NCBI GenBank assembly: GCA_009784185.1
Contig: WRCD01000002.1
Span: 1-64,000 of the forward strand
Source of the DNA: Bacillota bacterium
GTDB taxonomy: Bacteria > Bacillota > Clostridia > Christensenellales > UBA1242
DNA: 64,000 bases
Direction of reading: 5' to 3'
The position numbers and the translations under genes were made by a program. Below are positions 17,559 to 25,050 of the stretch, piece after piece. Positions within the stretch are counted from its first letter, which is position 1. The number at the start of each line of letters is the position of its first letter. The notes beneath the pieces are model-generated. The model did not search any database and had not been told where the DNA came from. It saw only the letters and a list, made by a program, of their open reading frames with translations.

Positions 17559-17598
17559 AGGGGTGGCAGGCGTTTAGCCTTGCCGGGGTATGTGAAAA
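17537..17598. repeat. Family A repeat, single half; provides the hydrolase stop codon
   Basis: AAAATTCCCCTTTAAGATAA opens the element, then AAGGGGTGGCAGGC and GCCGGGGTATGTG. It overlaps the 3' end of the preceding CDS, whose in-frame TAA lies in the first hairpin. Confidence 0.8.
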
Positions 17599-17605
17599 AG
17601 AATAT

Positions 17606-17632
17606 AAACGCCACTCAGCTGAGTGGTGTTTT
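17606..17632. terminator. Bidirectional terminator
   Basis: AACGCCACTCAGCTGAGTGG TGTTTT: a perfect inverted repeat with a T run on the plus strand and an A-rich side on the other, between convergent genes. Confidence 0.7.
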
Positions 17633-17633
17633 G

Positions 17634-18206
17634 TTAGGCTGCGGCTTTTTCTGTTGCAGCGCTTGTGTCTTTCATTTTTATTACATTATCCGGTGCGGCT
17701 CTGGCGGTTGGCAGGTCGCATTTGGTAATAAATGCAGGCTCCCTGGCAATCTGTGTCAAAAACTCGTTCATGCTTGTTTTGTGCTGACTAAGAGTAGTTG
17801 TTCCGGTCTGCATAATTGCGGTGTCTACCTGGTCGGAAAAAGCTTTTTGTTCTTCGGCAGTGTTCCAGCCCTTTTTGCTGCAGGTATGTGCCACCAGTTT
17901 TTTACTGAAACCCTCCACAACACTTTTATCAAACTTCAGCTTAAAATCATCTTCAATACGTTTAATTTTGGCGGATATTTTGTTCTCGGACAAATCGCTT
18001 GCAAGAATGTCAAATGTGGCGCCTGTAAAATGTTCAAGCAATGTATCAAAAGCGGGCTTTATTTTACTTAGCATATATCCAAGCAATTTCGTATCTGTTT
18101 TTACTTTTTTATCAAGCCGTACTAAAAACTTAGCAATATTATCGTACGACTCTCCTATTGCTTTGTTTAGTATTTCTGCCTGTTTGGATATTTGAGCGTT
18201 GTCCAC
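17634..18206 (-). CDS. Hypothetical helical cytosolic protein
   Basis: A 190-residue protein starting MDNAQISKQAEILNK, behind GGAGGATGAA. Sequence is mostly amphipathic helix with many Lys/Asp/Glu, no signal peptide or membrane segment, a lone Cys near residue 109 (AHTCSKK) and another near 164 (TKCDLP), and an Ala/Thr-rich tail. No family recognised. It is monocistronic, convergent with the hydrolase, and its upstream side is filled by a full family A repeat. In size and composition it resembles other orphan cytosolic proteins of this window (8655, 23279, 62333). Confidence 0.6.
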   Translation of the reverse strand: MDNAQISKQAEILNKAIGESYDNIAKFLVRLDKKVKTDTKLLGYMLSKIKPAFDTLLEHFTGATFDILASDLSENKISAKIKRIEDDFKLKFDKSVVEGFSKKLVAHTCSKKGWNTAEEQKAFSDQVDTAIMQTGTTTLSQHKTSMNEFLTQIAREPAFITKCDLPTARAAPDNVIKMKDTSAATEKAAA

Positions 18207-18231
18207 TTCATCCTCCGTAGTTGCGATAAAT

Positions 18232-18347
18232 AAAATTCCCCTCTAGAGAGGGGTGGCGCCGGAGGCGACGGGGTGTGGTTAACGAACAGTCTTTTTCACA
18301 TACCCCGCCCCTAACGGGGCACCCCTTTATCTTAAAGGGGAATTTTT
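18232..18347. repeat. Family A repeat, full two-armed copy
   Basis: Left arm AAAATTCCCCTCTAGAGAGG then GGTGGCGCC and GACGGGGTG; right arm CATACCCCGCCCC then ACCCCTTTATC and AAAGGGGAATTTTT. Outer ends are mutually inverted. Confidence 0.85.
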
Positions 18348-18413
18348 CACCAGTCTCTCCAAGTTTATTACATTATACAATCTCTATTACTTCTTGTAAA
18401 TCAAATTAGCATA

Positions 18414-19502
18414 CTACACATTAAATCTGAATAAAATCACATCTCCGTCGGCAACCACATATTCTTTGCCTTCAATTCTTAAGAGACCCTTTTCTTTTAC
18501 TGCTGCAATGCTGCCCAGAGCCGCCAGGTCGGAGTAGTTGCAGACTTCTGCCTTAATAAATCCGCGCTCAAAGTCCCCATGTATCACGCCTGCTGCCTGA
18601 GGAGCTTTTGTACCTTTCTTAATTGTCCATGCACGAACTTCCTTTTCGCCGGCCGTAAGATAACTGATGAGCCCGAGCAGGTCATAGCCTGCAGATATTA
18701 ATTGCTCCAGCCCAAAACTTTTAATTCCAAGTTCCGTAGCATATGCAAGCCGCTCTTCTTGGCTTAAACTAACCAGTTCTTCTTCAATTTTGGCGCACAC
18801 AGTAATGCACTTAGCGCCTTCTGTTTTAGCCAGCGCCTTAACCTGTGTAACATACTCGTTACCATTCAGACTTCCTTCATCAACGTTAGCGGCATATATA
18901 ACCGGCTTTGTAGTTATTAAAAAGAACGAATTAACAATTTTTTGGTCTGCTTCGTTAAAATTCAGGGTTCTTGCCGGCTTGTTTCCGCCGAGTGCCTGTT
19001 TAATTTTTTCTAACAGTTCCAGTTCTTTTGCTGCGGCCTTATCTCCGCCGCGAACCGAGCGCACGGTTTTTTCAATGCGTTTATCAACCGATTCCATGTC
19101 AGCCAGAATCAACTCAAGATTGATTATATCAATATCATCCAGCGGATTAACCTTTCCGGACACGTGCACAATATCGCCCGAATCAAAGCAGCGCACCACG
19201 TGCACAATGGCGTCGGTTTCTCGGATATGCGCTAAAAACTTGTTGCCCAAGCCCTCGCCGCTGCTGGCTCCCTTAACAAGCCCCGCAATATCAACAAACT
19301 CCAGCACGGCAGGAGTTATTTTTTGAGTGTTATAAATCTTAGCCAAAACCGGCAAGCGAGCGTCCGGTACAATTGCAATGCCTACATTCGGCTCAATGGT
19401 GCAAAACGGATAGTTTGCGGCAGCAGCCGAAACAGTGCCGGTAAGGGCATTAAACAAAGTGCTTTTTCCAACATTCGGTAAACCTACAACGCCTAGTTTC
19501 AT
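18414..19502 (-). CDS. ychF: Redox-regulated ATPase/GTPase YchF (OLA1 family)
   Basis: A 362-residue Obg-family P-loop protein that binds ATP and associates with ribosomes. The ATG at 19502 is preceded by GGAGGATTACC; 22 further open codons upstream run into a family A repeat and are not coding. G1 is GLPNVGKST at residues 7-15, G2 region ANYPFCTIEPN, G3 FVDIAGLV, and the G4-equivalent YAANVDE has the NxxE form seen in YchF in place of NKxD. The C-terminal TGS-like domain includes TIKKGTKAPQAAGVIHGDFERGFIKAEV. Length is typical of the family. Confidence 0.95.
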   Translation of the reverse strand: MKLGVVGLPNVGKSTLFNALTGTVSAAAANYPFCTIEPNVGIAIVPDARLPVLAKIYNTQKITPAVLEFVDIAGLVKGASSGEGLGNKFLAHIRETDAIVHVVRCFDSGDIVHVSGKVNPLDDIDIINLELILADMESVDKRIEKTVRSVRGGDKAAAKELELLEKIKQALGGNKPARTLNFNEADQKIVNSFFLITTKPVIYAANVDEGSLNGNEYVTQVKALAKTEGAKCITVCAKIEEELVSLSQEERLAYATELGIKSFGLEQLISAGYDLLGLISYLTAGEKEVRAWTIKKGTKAPQAAGVIHGDFERGFIKAEVCNYSDLAALGSIAAVKEKGLLRIEGKEYVVADGDVILFRFNV

Positions 19503-19539
19503 GGTAATCCTCCAAATAATTAGCAGAGACTGTCCCGGG

Positions 19540-19710
19540 AAAATTCCCCTTTTTAGAAGGGGTGGCAATCACGGAGTGATTGACGGGGTAGCCGACACCG
19601 AAGGTGGCGTAAAGACTTTTTGCGCTCGGCTAACGCCAAGCGGCTACCCCGTCCGCCTTTGCCTCGCTCTGCTCGGCAGCGTCCACCCCTTCACGAGGAA
19701 GGGGAATTTT
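19540..19710. repeat. Family A repeat, full copy with long middle
   Basis: Left arm AAAATTCCCCTTTTTAGAAG, then GGGGTGGCAATC and GACGGGGTAGCCGAC; right arm CGGCTACCCCGTCCGCC, CACCCCTTC and AGGAAGGGGAATTTT. With the copy at 19796 it fills most of the 364-nt gene-free gap 19503-19866. Confidence 0.85.
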
Positions 19711-19795
19711 CTTCATTATATTAAATAATCCCGATTTAGTAAAGCGTTTGGTTTTAATTTGCTGGTGCAGCGCACATAATAACTAATAATTCAAA

Positions 19796-19839
19796 ACCAC
19801 CCCGCCACTCCGTGGCACCCCTCCAAGGAGGGGAATTTT
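19796..19839. repeat. Family A repeat, right half
   Basis: ACCACCCCGCCACTCCGTGG followed by CACCCCTCCAAGGAGGGGAA TTTT. It ends 27 nt before uppP. Confidence 0.8.
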
Positions 19840-19866
19840 GGCGGAAAGCCTTTTTAAGGAGCACGC

Positions 19867-20640
19867 ATGGACATATGGTTAGCAATAATACTCGGTTTGG
19901 TGCAGGGGTTTGTAGAATTCCTGCCAATCTCAAGCAGCGGGCATCTTGTAATTGCCGAGCACCTATTCAGCGTAAACTTCAACTTTGTAATGCTTAATGT
20001 GGTGCTGCATCTGGCTACGTTAATAGCGGTAATAATTTTTTACCGCAAAAAAGTTTGGTATATGATTACGCACCCATTCTGCAGTTTGAATAAAAAACTG
20101 CTGATTGCTACTATACCTGCAATAGTTGCGGTATTATTGTTTAAGTCGTTTGTAGAAGCTGCCAACCATAGCATTTTGTTTGTAGGAATCGGTTTTTTAA
20201 TCACTGCCGTATTAATTGGTGCCGCAGGCTTCTTAGCAAAACGCACAATTAAGCCAAATCCGGTGGGATACCGCACCAGCGTGTTTATGGGGCTGGCGCA
20301 GGCAATAGCCGTGCTGCCGGGCATCTCGCGCAGCGGAGCAACGCTTGCAATAGGGCTCTTAGACGGGGCAGAGCGCAAACAAACGCTGGAGTTTTCATTT
20401 TTAATGAGTATTCCTATAATAATTGCATCCGCCGTATACGAACTTGTTTTCAAAAACCCGTTTGCCGGCCTGGTAACCGGTGATATATTAAGTCTGCTGC
20501 TGGCTAGCTGTGTTGCGTTTGCGGCAGCCGTGTTTGGAATAAAACTAATGCAGCGCCTTGTAGAAAAAGTAAAATTCGGCTGGTTTGTGCTATACCTGGT
20601 GCTGGCGGGAGCGGCAACGCTGGTGCTGGCGCTGATATAA
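19867..20640 (+). CDS. uppP: Undecaprenyl-diphosphatase (BacA type)
   Basis: A 257-residue polytopic membrane enzyme that dephosphorylates undecaprenyl diphosphate to recycle the lipid carrier for peptidoglycan and other wall polymers. Signature motifs: QGFVEFLPISSSGHLVI near residues 13-29, and GLAQAIAVLPGISRSGATLAIGLLDG near 140-165, which carry the catalytic Glu, Ser and Arg. About seven to eight hydrophobic helices. RBS AAGGAG at 7 nt. Between minus-strand ychF and the accessory island. Confidence 0.96.
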   Translation: MDIWLAIILGLVQGFVEFLPISSSGHLVIAEHLFSVNFNFVMLNVVLHLATLIAVIIFYRKKVWYMITHPFCSLNKKLLIATIPAIVAVLLFKSFVEAANHSILFVGIGFLITAVLIGAAGFLAKRTIKPNPVGYRTSVFMGLAQAIAVLPGISRSGATLAIGLLDGAERKQTLEFSFLMSIPIIIASAVYELVFKNPFAGLVTGDILSLLLASCVAFAAAVFGIKLMQRLVEKVKFGWFVLYLVLAGAATLVLALI

Positions 20641-20641
20641 T

Positions 20642-20697
20642 AAAAATTCCCCTTTTTAGAAGGGGTGGATGCGCCAGAGGCGCAGACGGGGTAGCCA
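20642..20697. repeat. Family A repeat, left half
   Basis: AAAAATTCCCCTTTTTAGAA, GGGGTGGATGCGCC and GACGGGGTAGCC, directly after the uppP stop. Confidence 0.8.
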
Positions 20698-20728
20698 AAC
20701 ACATAGCCTCAGCCCGTGACATATAACA

Positions 20729-20758
20729 TTGACATCATTTAGTTTAACATGATAAAAT
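20729..20758 (+). promoter_or_regulatory. Promoter of the accessory island
   Basis: TTGACA (20729-20734), 18-nt spacer, TAAAAT (20753-20758). Transcription would start near 20765, immediately before the palindrome CAGTTAAATTTAACTG. Confidence 0.65.
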
Positions 20759-20764
20759 AGTGGC

Positions 20765-20823
20765 AGTTAAATTTAACTGCAGGCGGCAGCAAAAAGCACA
20801 ATCTTTTAGATTGCGCTTTTTGT
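20765..20823 (+). ncRNA. Short leader transcript ending at an early terminator (sRNA or attenuator)
   Basis: From the predicted start near 20765 the transcript has a small palindrome (CAGTTAAATTTAACTG), a GC-rich stretch, then a terminator: AAAAAGCACAATC (20791-20803) pairs with GATTGCGCTTTTT (20809-20821). Because a promoter precedes the terminator and genes follow it, this is either a roughly 60-nt small RNA or an attenuated leader for the island. Confidence 0.45.
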
Positions 20824-20895
20824 TTGCGTTTCTTCAGGCATTTCCAAAAATGTCTAATCTTTTCTAAATCAGTCTAAACACAAAGGAGGAATAAT

Positions 20896-20946
20896 ATGAA
20901 ACAAATGTTCACATTCGCTTTCCTTTACAAAAAGGAAGTGATATAA
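20896..20946 (+). CDS. 16-codon leader ORF
   Basis: ATG at 20896 lies 7 nt behind a strong AAAGGAGG. The ORF encodes MKQMFTFAFLYKKEVI and its TAA overlaps the next ATG (TAATG), so translation of the following gene could be coupled to it. Not enough sequence to identify; it may be a leader peptide or the start of a lost longer protein. Confidence 0.5.
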   Translation: MKQMFTFAFLYKKEVI

Positions 20947-21203
20947 TGAAAGGAGAGAGCGGAGGCGTAATTAATGTATTTAATGAAAAAGAACTGCCTA
21001 CAGACAGGGATTTGGGCAGGCCGAACGCACGATATGATTTAATAGTGCCCGGTGGGCGAGGGCCTAATGGTCAAAAGCGAAGCAGATGGACAGACCCAAA
21101 TGGACGACCGCGATTGGACAAAGATTACAATCATGGTGGCAATCACAAGTTTCCACATCTTCACGAGTGGATTGGCGGAATTAGGCAAAAGGAGATAGAA
21201 TAA
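20946..21203 (+). CDS. Small basic protein resembling a polymorphic-toxin C-terminal domain
   Basis: An 85-residue protein with no signal peptide. Its second half (RDLGRPNARYDL, GPNGQKRSRWTDPNGRP, DKDYNHGGNHKFPHLHEW) is rich in Arg, Asn, Gly and His and resembles free-standing toxin tails found at the ends of RHS and similar polymorphic toxins, usually followed by an immunity gene. Start and stop overlap the flanking ORFs as TAATG on both sides, so leader, this gene and the next are translationally coupled. No N-terminal delivery module is present, so it may be an orphan tail. Nuclease activity would be a guess based on the His/Arg content. Confidence 0.6.
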   Translation: MKGESGGVINVFNEKELPTDRDLGRPNARYDLIVPGGRGPNGQKRSRWTDPNGRPRLDKDYNHGGNHKFPHLHEWIGGIRQKEIE

Positions 21204-21667
21204 TGAAAAAAAATATAATAGAAAAAAACATTCTGAAGCAATGTGATTTATGCGCAAGGCCTATTTTGGTTAACCGACAAAATTCAGGTGCTTGCGAACA
21301 TTGTGGCTGGATGAATTTTGAAGCGGCTGTGATAAATGATGATAGAATTTTGCTTCCTAACTTTGTATCGTTTAAGCGCGCAAAGGAGCTTCATGTGCAA
21401 GGTAAGGCTTTAAAGCCTAGTTTTAATGAGTTTATACAAGTCCTTTATGAATATGATGAGATGGAGTTTGTTCATAATGGCACCGTTTATGGCGTTATCA
21501 GAGGGGAAGCAGAAACAGGAAATAAAATTGAGCTTTTCATAGTTGGCGTGAAAGACAGCTCAAAATTTTATAAAGACTATAACGACTTTAGGCAAAACGC
21601 AGAAATTAATAGCTTGCTACTGAGTAAAGTATGGGATGAAGTCACAGATGTCAACTTCCTTCAATAG
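21203..21667 (+). CDS. Zinc-ribbon protein, putative immunity partner
   Basis: A 154-residue protein with an N-terminal zinc ribbon (CDLC near residues 12-15 and CEHCGW near 31-36), followed by VSFKRAKELHVQGKALKPSF and a C-terminal alpha/beta part (EYDEMEFVHNGTVYGVIRG, IELFIVGVKDSSKFYKDY). Small proteins with a cysteine-pair N-terminus followed by a compact domain are common as immunity proteins in polymorphic toxin loci. Its ATG overlaps the toxin-like stop by one base. The partner role is inference from coupling and composition. Confidence 0.6.
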   Translation: MKKNIIEKNILKQCDLCARPILVNRQNSGACEHCGWMNFEAAVINDDRILLPNFVSFKRAKELHVQGKALKPSFNEFIQVLYEYDEMEFVHNGTVYGVIRGEAETGNKIELFIVGVKDSSKFYKDYNDFRQNAEINSLLLSKVWDEVTDVNFLQ

Positions 21668-21705
21668 CGTATCAGGGAAATAAATATACAAGGAGAAAAA
21701 GAAAG

Positions 21706-22452
21706 ATGAACACAAACGAGTTGTTAAAGTCGTTGTTTTCTGCTACAGAAAAAACCGAGCAGGAAACCGACTATGAACGAGAAAAGTTTAAGAAAAAACA
21801 AAAGATTGTAAGAAACGAATTTAAAACAACCGGCAAGTACAATATGCCTATAATTAAAAAACAGAATATTGACCTGGATAAAATTGAACTATGGAACCAT
21901 AAAAAGGCTAAGGCAGACGATGCGGAAAACAAGCACAAAACACTCCACTTTTTTGCATATGACTGGGAACATGAAAGCGTATACGACAAGCCCGACATAG
22001 CAATGGAAAAGTTGGACCAGTATTATGCACTGCTGTCGCCTGACTTTAGTCTGTACTGGAATATGCCGCTAGCGCTGCAGATATACAGCACATTTAAAAA
22101 CCGCTGGTGCGGGGCGTATTGGCAAAGTATGGGAAAACTTGTGATTCCAACAGTCTGCACTGGGCTTGAAGAAAGTTACGAGTTTTGTTTTGACGGTATT
22201 GAAGAAGGATGCGTGGTGGCAGTATCCACATACCGCAGAGAAGACTACAAAGATGAGTTTATGAAAGGCTACAATAAGATGCTGGAAGTAATACGTCCAA
22301 GCGCCATAATCTGTTATGGTGAACCGTTCCAAGAAATGAAAGGCAATATTAAAGCTGTGGACCCGTATAACAGAGAAGAGCTGATAGCAAAACTGGGCGC
22401 AAAAGAATATGCCCGACGGCTTGCAGACGGCGAACTGTATCCGGACGTGTAA
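21706..22452 (+). CDS. DUF4417 protein
   Basis: A 248-residue protein with a basic helical N-terminus and a core starting NIDLDKIELWNHKKAKADDA. It contains HFFAYDWEHESVYDKPD, LYWNMPLALQIYSTFKNRWCG, AYWQSMGKLVIPTV, FCFDGIEEGCVVAVSTYR and IICYGEPFQEMKGNI. These are the hallmarks of DUF4417, a family common in phages, plasmids and genomic islands of Firmicutes; function unknown. RBS AAGGAG. It is followed after 2 nt by the HNH gene, as a likely pair. Confidence 0.85.
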   Translation: MNTNELLKSLFSATEKTEQETDYEREKFKKKQKIVRNEFKTTGKYNMPIIKKQNIDLDKIELWNHKKAKADDAENKHKTLHFFAYDWEHESVYDKPDIAMEKLDQYYALLSPDFSLYWNMPLALQIYSTFKNRWCGAYWQSMGKLVIPTVCTGLEESYEFCFDGIEEGCVVAVSTYRREDYKDEFMKGYNKMLEVIRPSAIICYGEPFQEMKGNIKAVDPYNREELIAKLGAKEYARRLADGELYPDV

Positions 22453-22454
22453 TT

Positions 22455-23249
22455 ATGAAAGAATTAAAATTGACTATTGACCTGCTGCCCAAAGGGGCAT
22501 GGGGCAACAACTTAAGCAAAACGCTGCCCACAAAAGATTGGGATACGTTAAGAGAGGCCTGTTACAAACGAGCAGGATATAAATGTGAAATCTGCGGCTT
22601 AAGCGGCGAACTGGATGCGCATGAAGAATGGGAGTTTGATGTTAGGTTAAAAACTCAGACGCTAAAAAACATAATAGCGCTTTGCTCCGCTTGCCATGGC
22701 GTAAAGCATATGCGCAACTCCGAGCGGATTGGATACGGGGAGAACGCCAAGAGGCATTTCATAAAAGTTAACAATTGCAGCGAACTGGACTTTGCAAGAC
22801 ACAGAACAAAAGCCCAAGAACTGTTTGATGAACGTAACAAAATATACCGCTGGAAACTTGTTGTAGAACCAGACAAGCTTGGAGGGAAAGGGATTGAGAT
22901 GAAAGAGCGTGTAATTCCGTTTATTCAAAACCCATATGAAGGTATTGATTTGGCAAAGGAAGAGCACGAGATGTTTTACTCTATATCACAAAAGAAAAGT
23001 ATTATTGAACCGAGTATCAGGTCGGTAGACGTGGACAATTATACCGGCAATATAAGTGTTGTGGCGGGATTTACAAACAAAATAGAATGGTATTTAGACG
23101 GCGAAAAAATAAAAACTAAGTTTAATATTGCAGGACAATTTCTTTCCGAGTTTAGCGCAGAGAGTTTGAACGGCAAGGAACTGCAATTTAAACTTGTTAA
23201 CGAAAGTGGCGAGACGGCGTCAAAGATATTTACCCTAGTAAAGGCATAG
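22455..23249 (+). CDS. HNH-endonuclease-type protein with C-terminal beta domain
   Basis: A 264-residue protein. Residues about 30-85 form an HNH/zinc module: YKCEICGL, LDAHEEWEFD and LCSACHGVKHMR, with two CxxC pairs and the His of the betabetaalpha metal site. Residues about 155-264 are a separate beta-rich domain (SVDVDNYTGNISVVAGFTNKIEWYLDGEK) that may be Ig-like. Such HNH proteins occur beside DUF4417 in mobile regions. Nuclease activity is likely from the family but unproven here. Terminator follows immediately. Confidence 0.8.
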   Translation: MKELKLTIDLLPKGAWGNNLSKTLPTKDWDTLREACYKRAGYKCEICGLSGELDAHEEWEFDVRLKTQTLKNIIALCSACHGVKHMRNSERIGYGENAKRHFIKVNNCSELDFARHRTKAQELFDERNKIYRWKLVVEPDKLGGKGIEMKERVIPFIQNPYEGIDLAKEEHEMFYSISQKKSIIEPSIRSVDVDNYTGNISVVAGFTNKIEWYLDGEKIKTKFNIAGQFLSEFSAESLNGKELQFKLVNESGETASKIFTLVKA

Positions 23250-23276
23250 AAAAACCACCCGTCGGGTGGTTTTTAT
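23250..23276. terminator. Bidirectional terminator at the island end
   Basis: AAAACCACCCG and CGGGTGGTTTTT pair across a tiny loop, then ATTTTT. It lies between convergent genes. Confidence 0.85.
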
Positions 23277-23278
23277 TT

Positions 23279-24178
23279 TTATCTTGCCATTGCGCAGTCT
23301 TTAATCTGGCTTGCGCTTGTATTTGCCGCGTTTTCTTTTTTTTTGACGCCGACGCCAAGCATTTTTTCATTCAGCTCATCTTTAAACATATTTGATATGG
23401 TCGGGTGCATTCTGGCCGCAATTGCTTCACCGTTACCCTTTGTTTCCTTAAACAGGCTGGTAAGCTCGGCAGCGTCATCTGCCATACACGCGTAACCCGC
23501 TCTGGTGGTCATATAACTGTTTTCAGGTTTCTTATCAAAGAATCTGGCTTGCATTATGCTTTGCTTGGTTCCTGCCTCAGTTGTGCTGCTTGGTATAAGT
23601 GACTCTACATGATACAGTAAGCACTTGCAGTCCGCACCTCCAACCTCCAACTTTGCCAGCTTATTAAGGCTGAGCGTATTCTGACAGGTCATGATATACG
23701 GTGCGTCAAATGTAAGCACTGCATCCTTGTTGTCCATTTTGCTGAGTGCATCTTTACCTATTGCAATTAGGCCGCCGGCCTCAAATGTCCCGGTATTTGC
23801 AATGCTTAAATGCGTATTGTCTTTAAAGGTAAGTTGTTTGCTGCAGTTTATTTTTAAGTCGTCCAACTTTAACAATGTACCGCCGGCGTTATCTGTGCCG
23901 CGATACAAGAAGTTTTCGGCATTAATAGTTAATGATTTCAGCTCAACAGGTGAGTCAACCAGCAACTCATCAAAAGCAAGTGACGTGCCTTTAGCGTTCA
24001 CTTCCACATAAGAAAAACCGGCAAAGTCGTTTTTGACGCGAGCTAAAACCCGATTCAAACTAACAACATTGTTGCCGGAGTAGTCTTGTATTTTTGTGAG
24101 CGTAACAACACATTTACCGCCCGCCAGAGCCGCAACCATTGTGCCGTCGTGATAAGTCTTGTGTGCGTTTGCGCTCAT
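23279..24178 (-). CDS. Hypothetical cytosolic protein with a strong promoter
   Basis: A 299-residue protein. The frame is open 30 codons upstream, but the ATG at 24178 has TGAGGAAAAG upstream and lies 19 nt after a consensus -10, so the longer start would be untranscribed. The sequence is rich in regularly spaced strands (LKSLTINAENFLYRG, GTLLKLDDLKINCSKQLTF, THLSIANTGTFEAGG), suggesting a beta-solenoid-like core near residues 60-190, then a helical end. No signal peptide. No family recognised. Monocistronic. Confidence 0.65.
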   Translation of the reverse strand: MSANAHKTYHDGTMVAALAGGKCVVTLTKIQDYSGNNVVSLNRVLARVKNDFAGFSYVEVNAKGTSLAFDELLVDSPVELKSLTINAENFLYRGTDNAGGTLLKLDDLKINCSKQLTFKDNTHLSIANTGTFEAGGLIAIGKDALSKMDNKDAVLTFDAPYIMTCQNTLSLNKLAKLEVGGADCKCLLYHVESLIPSSTTEAGTKQSIMQARFFDKKPENSYMTTRAGYACMADDAAELTSLFKETKGNGEAIAARMHPTISNMFKDELNEKMLGVGVKKKENAANTSASQIKDCAMAR

Positions 24179-24196
24179 AAACTTTTCCTCAAACGT

Positions 24197-24225
24197 ATTA
24201 TAGCAAAAACGGGAAATTTTGTCAA
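24197..24225 (-). promoter_or_regulatory. Consensus sigma-A promoter
   Basis: On the minus strand TTGACA (24220-24225), 17-nt spacer, TATAAT (24197-24202): a perfect consensus promoter for the gene ending at 23279. Confidence 0.9.
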
Positions 24226-24298
24226 TACCCTTACGAAAAATAAAAGCAGGAAATATGACGGAAACCATAAAATTCTTAAATTATTTTGCTTTCCCCTA

Positions 24299-24331
24299 TT
24301 GACAAGTTCGGGGGGGGGGGGGCGCTAAAAA
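24299..24331 (+). promoter_or_regulatory. Poly-G promoter, possibly phase variable (G13)
   Basis: TTGACA (24299-24304) is followed by AGTTC, a run of 13 G (24310-24322), CGC and TAAAAA (24326-24331). The spacer is 21 nt at this tract length, too long for good activity; four fewer G would give 17. A TACAAT at 24339-24344 is a second possible -10. Confidence 0.5.
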
Positions 24332-24378
24332 AGATTTTTACAATTAAAAAGGGGAAAAAAATGTAAAAAGTTAAGGAA

Positions 24379-24975
24379 ATGATTTTTTTAATAGATGGCT
24401 CTGAAAGAGAAACCGACAATGAAAAAACCGTAGAAATAATAAACGAGGTAATGACTTGTGTTGGTGACGAGTTAGGCAGGAAAAATGTGGGCGCATCCAC
24501 CTACAACCTGTTTTCGGTATATCTGTGTTCGGATAAGGGAGGTGAAACGACATTAAACGAAGTATTGGTGGAGAGTGACTGGTCTGGTATCAAGTATGAC
24601 TTTAGAGACTACAAAATTATGTTATCAGATATTAAGGGGAGGCCTGCACTTGGCAGAGGGATTGTTGAACTTGCCGGCATTATTAAAAAGAGCGCGGAAG
24701 AGTGGAGAGCCATGGGCGACTATGTGTGGCCTCCTGAAATTTTTGTCCTTGCCTCCGACACCTCGGAAAAAGAGAATATTGAAGCGGGATTAAAAGAAGC
24801 GCAAGAAATAAGCGCCCATGTAAAAAATGCGGATATAAGTGTATTTAAGATAGGCGAGAGCGCCGGCGAGTTGTATAAAAAGATAAAGGGTGATGGTTAT
24901 GGTTTCGGCTATGATGGAGTATGGTGTCATGAGAGGTGCGAGCCGTATAGCGGCAATATAAAAATGGAAAAATAA
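24379..24975 (+). CDS. VWA-like cytosolic protein
   Basis: A 198-residue protein with AAGGAA just before the ATG. It begins with a hydrophobic strand and FLIDGSER (residues 3-10), like the first MIDAS loop DxSxS of von Willebrand A domains, although the final Ser is Arg here. GRPALGRGIVELAG near residue 93 and EIFVLASDTSE near residue 119 match the later metal-site segments of the VWA fold, as in YegL-type proteins. No signal peptide. Function unknown; expression may depend on the G-tract promoter upstream. VWA assignment is moderate. Confidence 0.6.
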   Translation: MIFLIDGSERETDNEKTVEIINEVMTCVGDELGRKNVGASTYNLFSVYLCSDKGGETTLNEVLVESDWSGIKYDFRDYKIMLSDIKGRPALGRGIVELAGIIKKSAEEWRAMGDYVWPPEIFVLASDTSEKENIEAGLKEAQEISAHVKNADISVFKIGESAGELYKKIKGDGYGFGYDGVWCHERCEPYSGNIKMEK

Positions 24976-25001
24976 AAACAACAGGCAAACGCCTGTTGTT
25001 T
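24974..25001. terminator. Bidirectional terminator
   Basis: AAAACAACAGGC, AAAC loop, GCCTGTTGTTTT, immediately after the VWA-like gene. Confidence 0.85.
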
Positions 25002-25003
25002 TC

Positions 25004-25050
25004 ACACACCCCGTCACTTCGTGACACCCCTCTCTAGAGGGGAATTTTTC
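25004..25050. repeat. Family A repeat, right half; encodes the HAD C-terminus
   Basis: ACACCCCGTCACTTCGTGAC then ACCCCTCTCTAGAGGGGAAT TTTT. The minus-strand HAD gene reads into it and uses the TAG in its hairpin. Confidence 0.8.

Noticed and set aside
19503..19568. Longer YchF start
   Set aside because: The extra codons are family A repeat sequence; the GGAGG ribosome-binding site lies before 19502.
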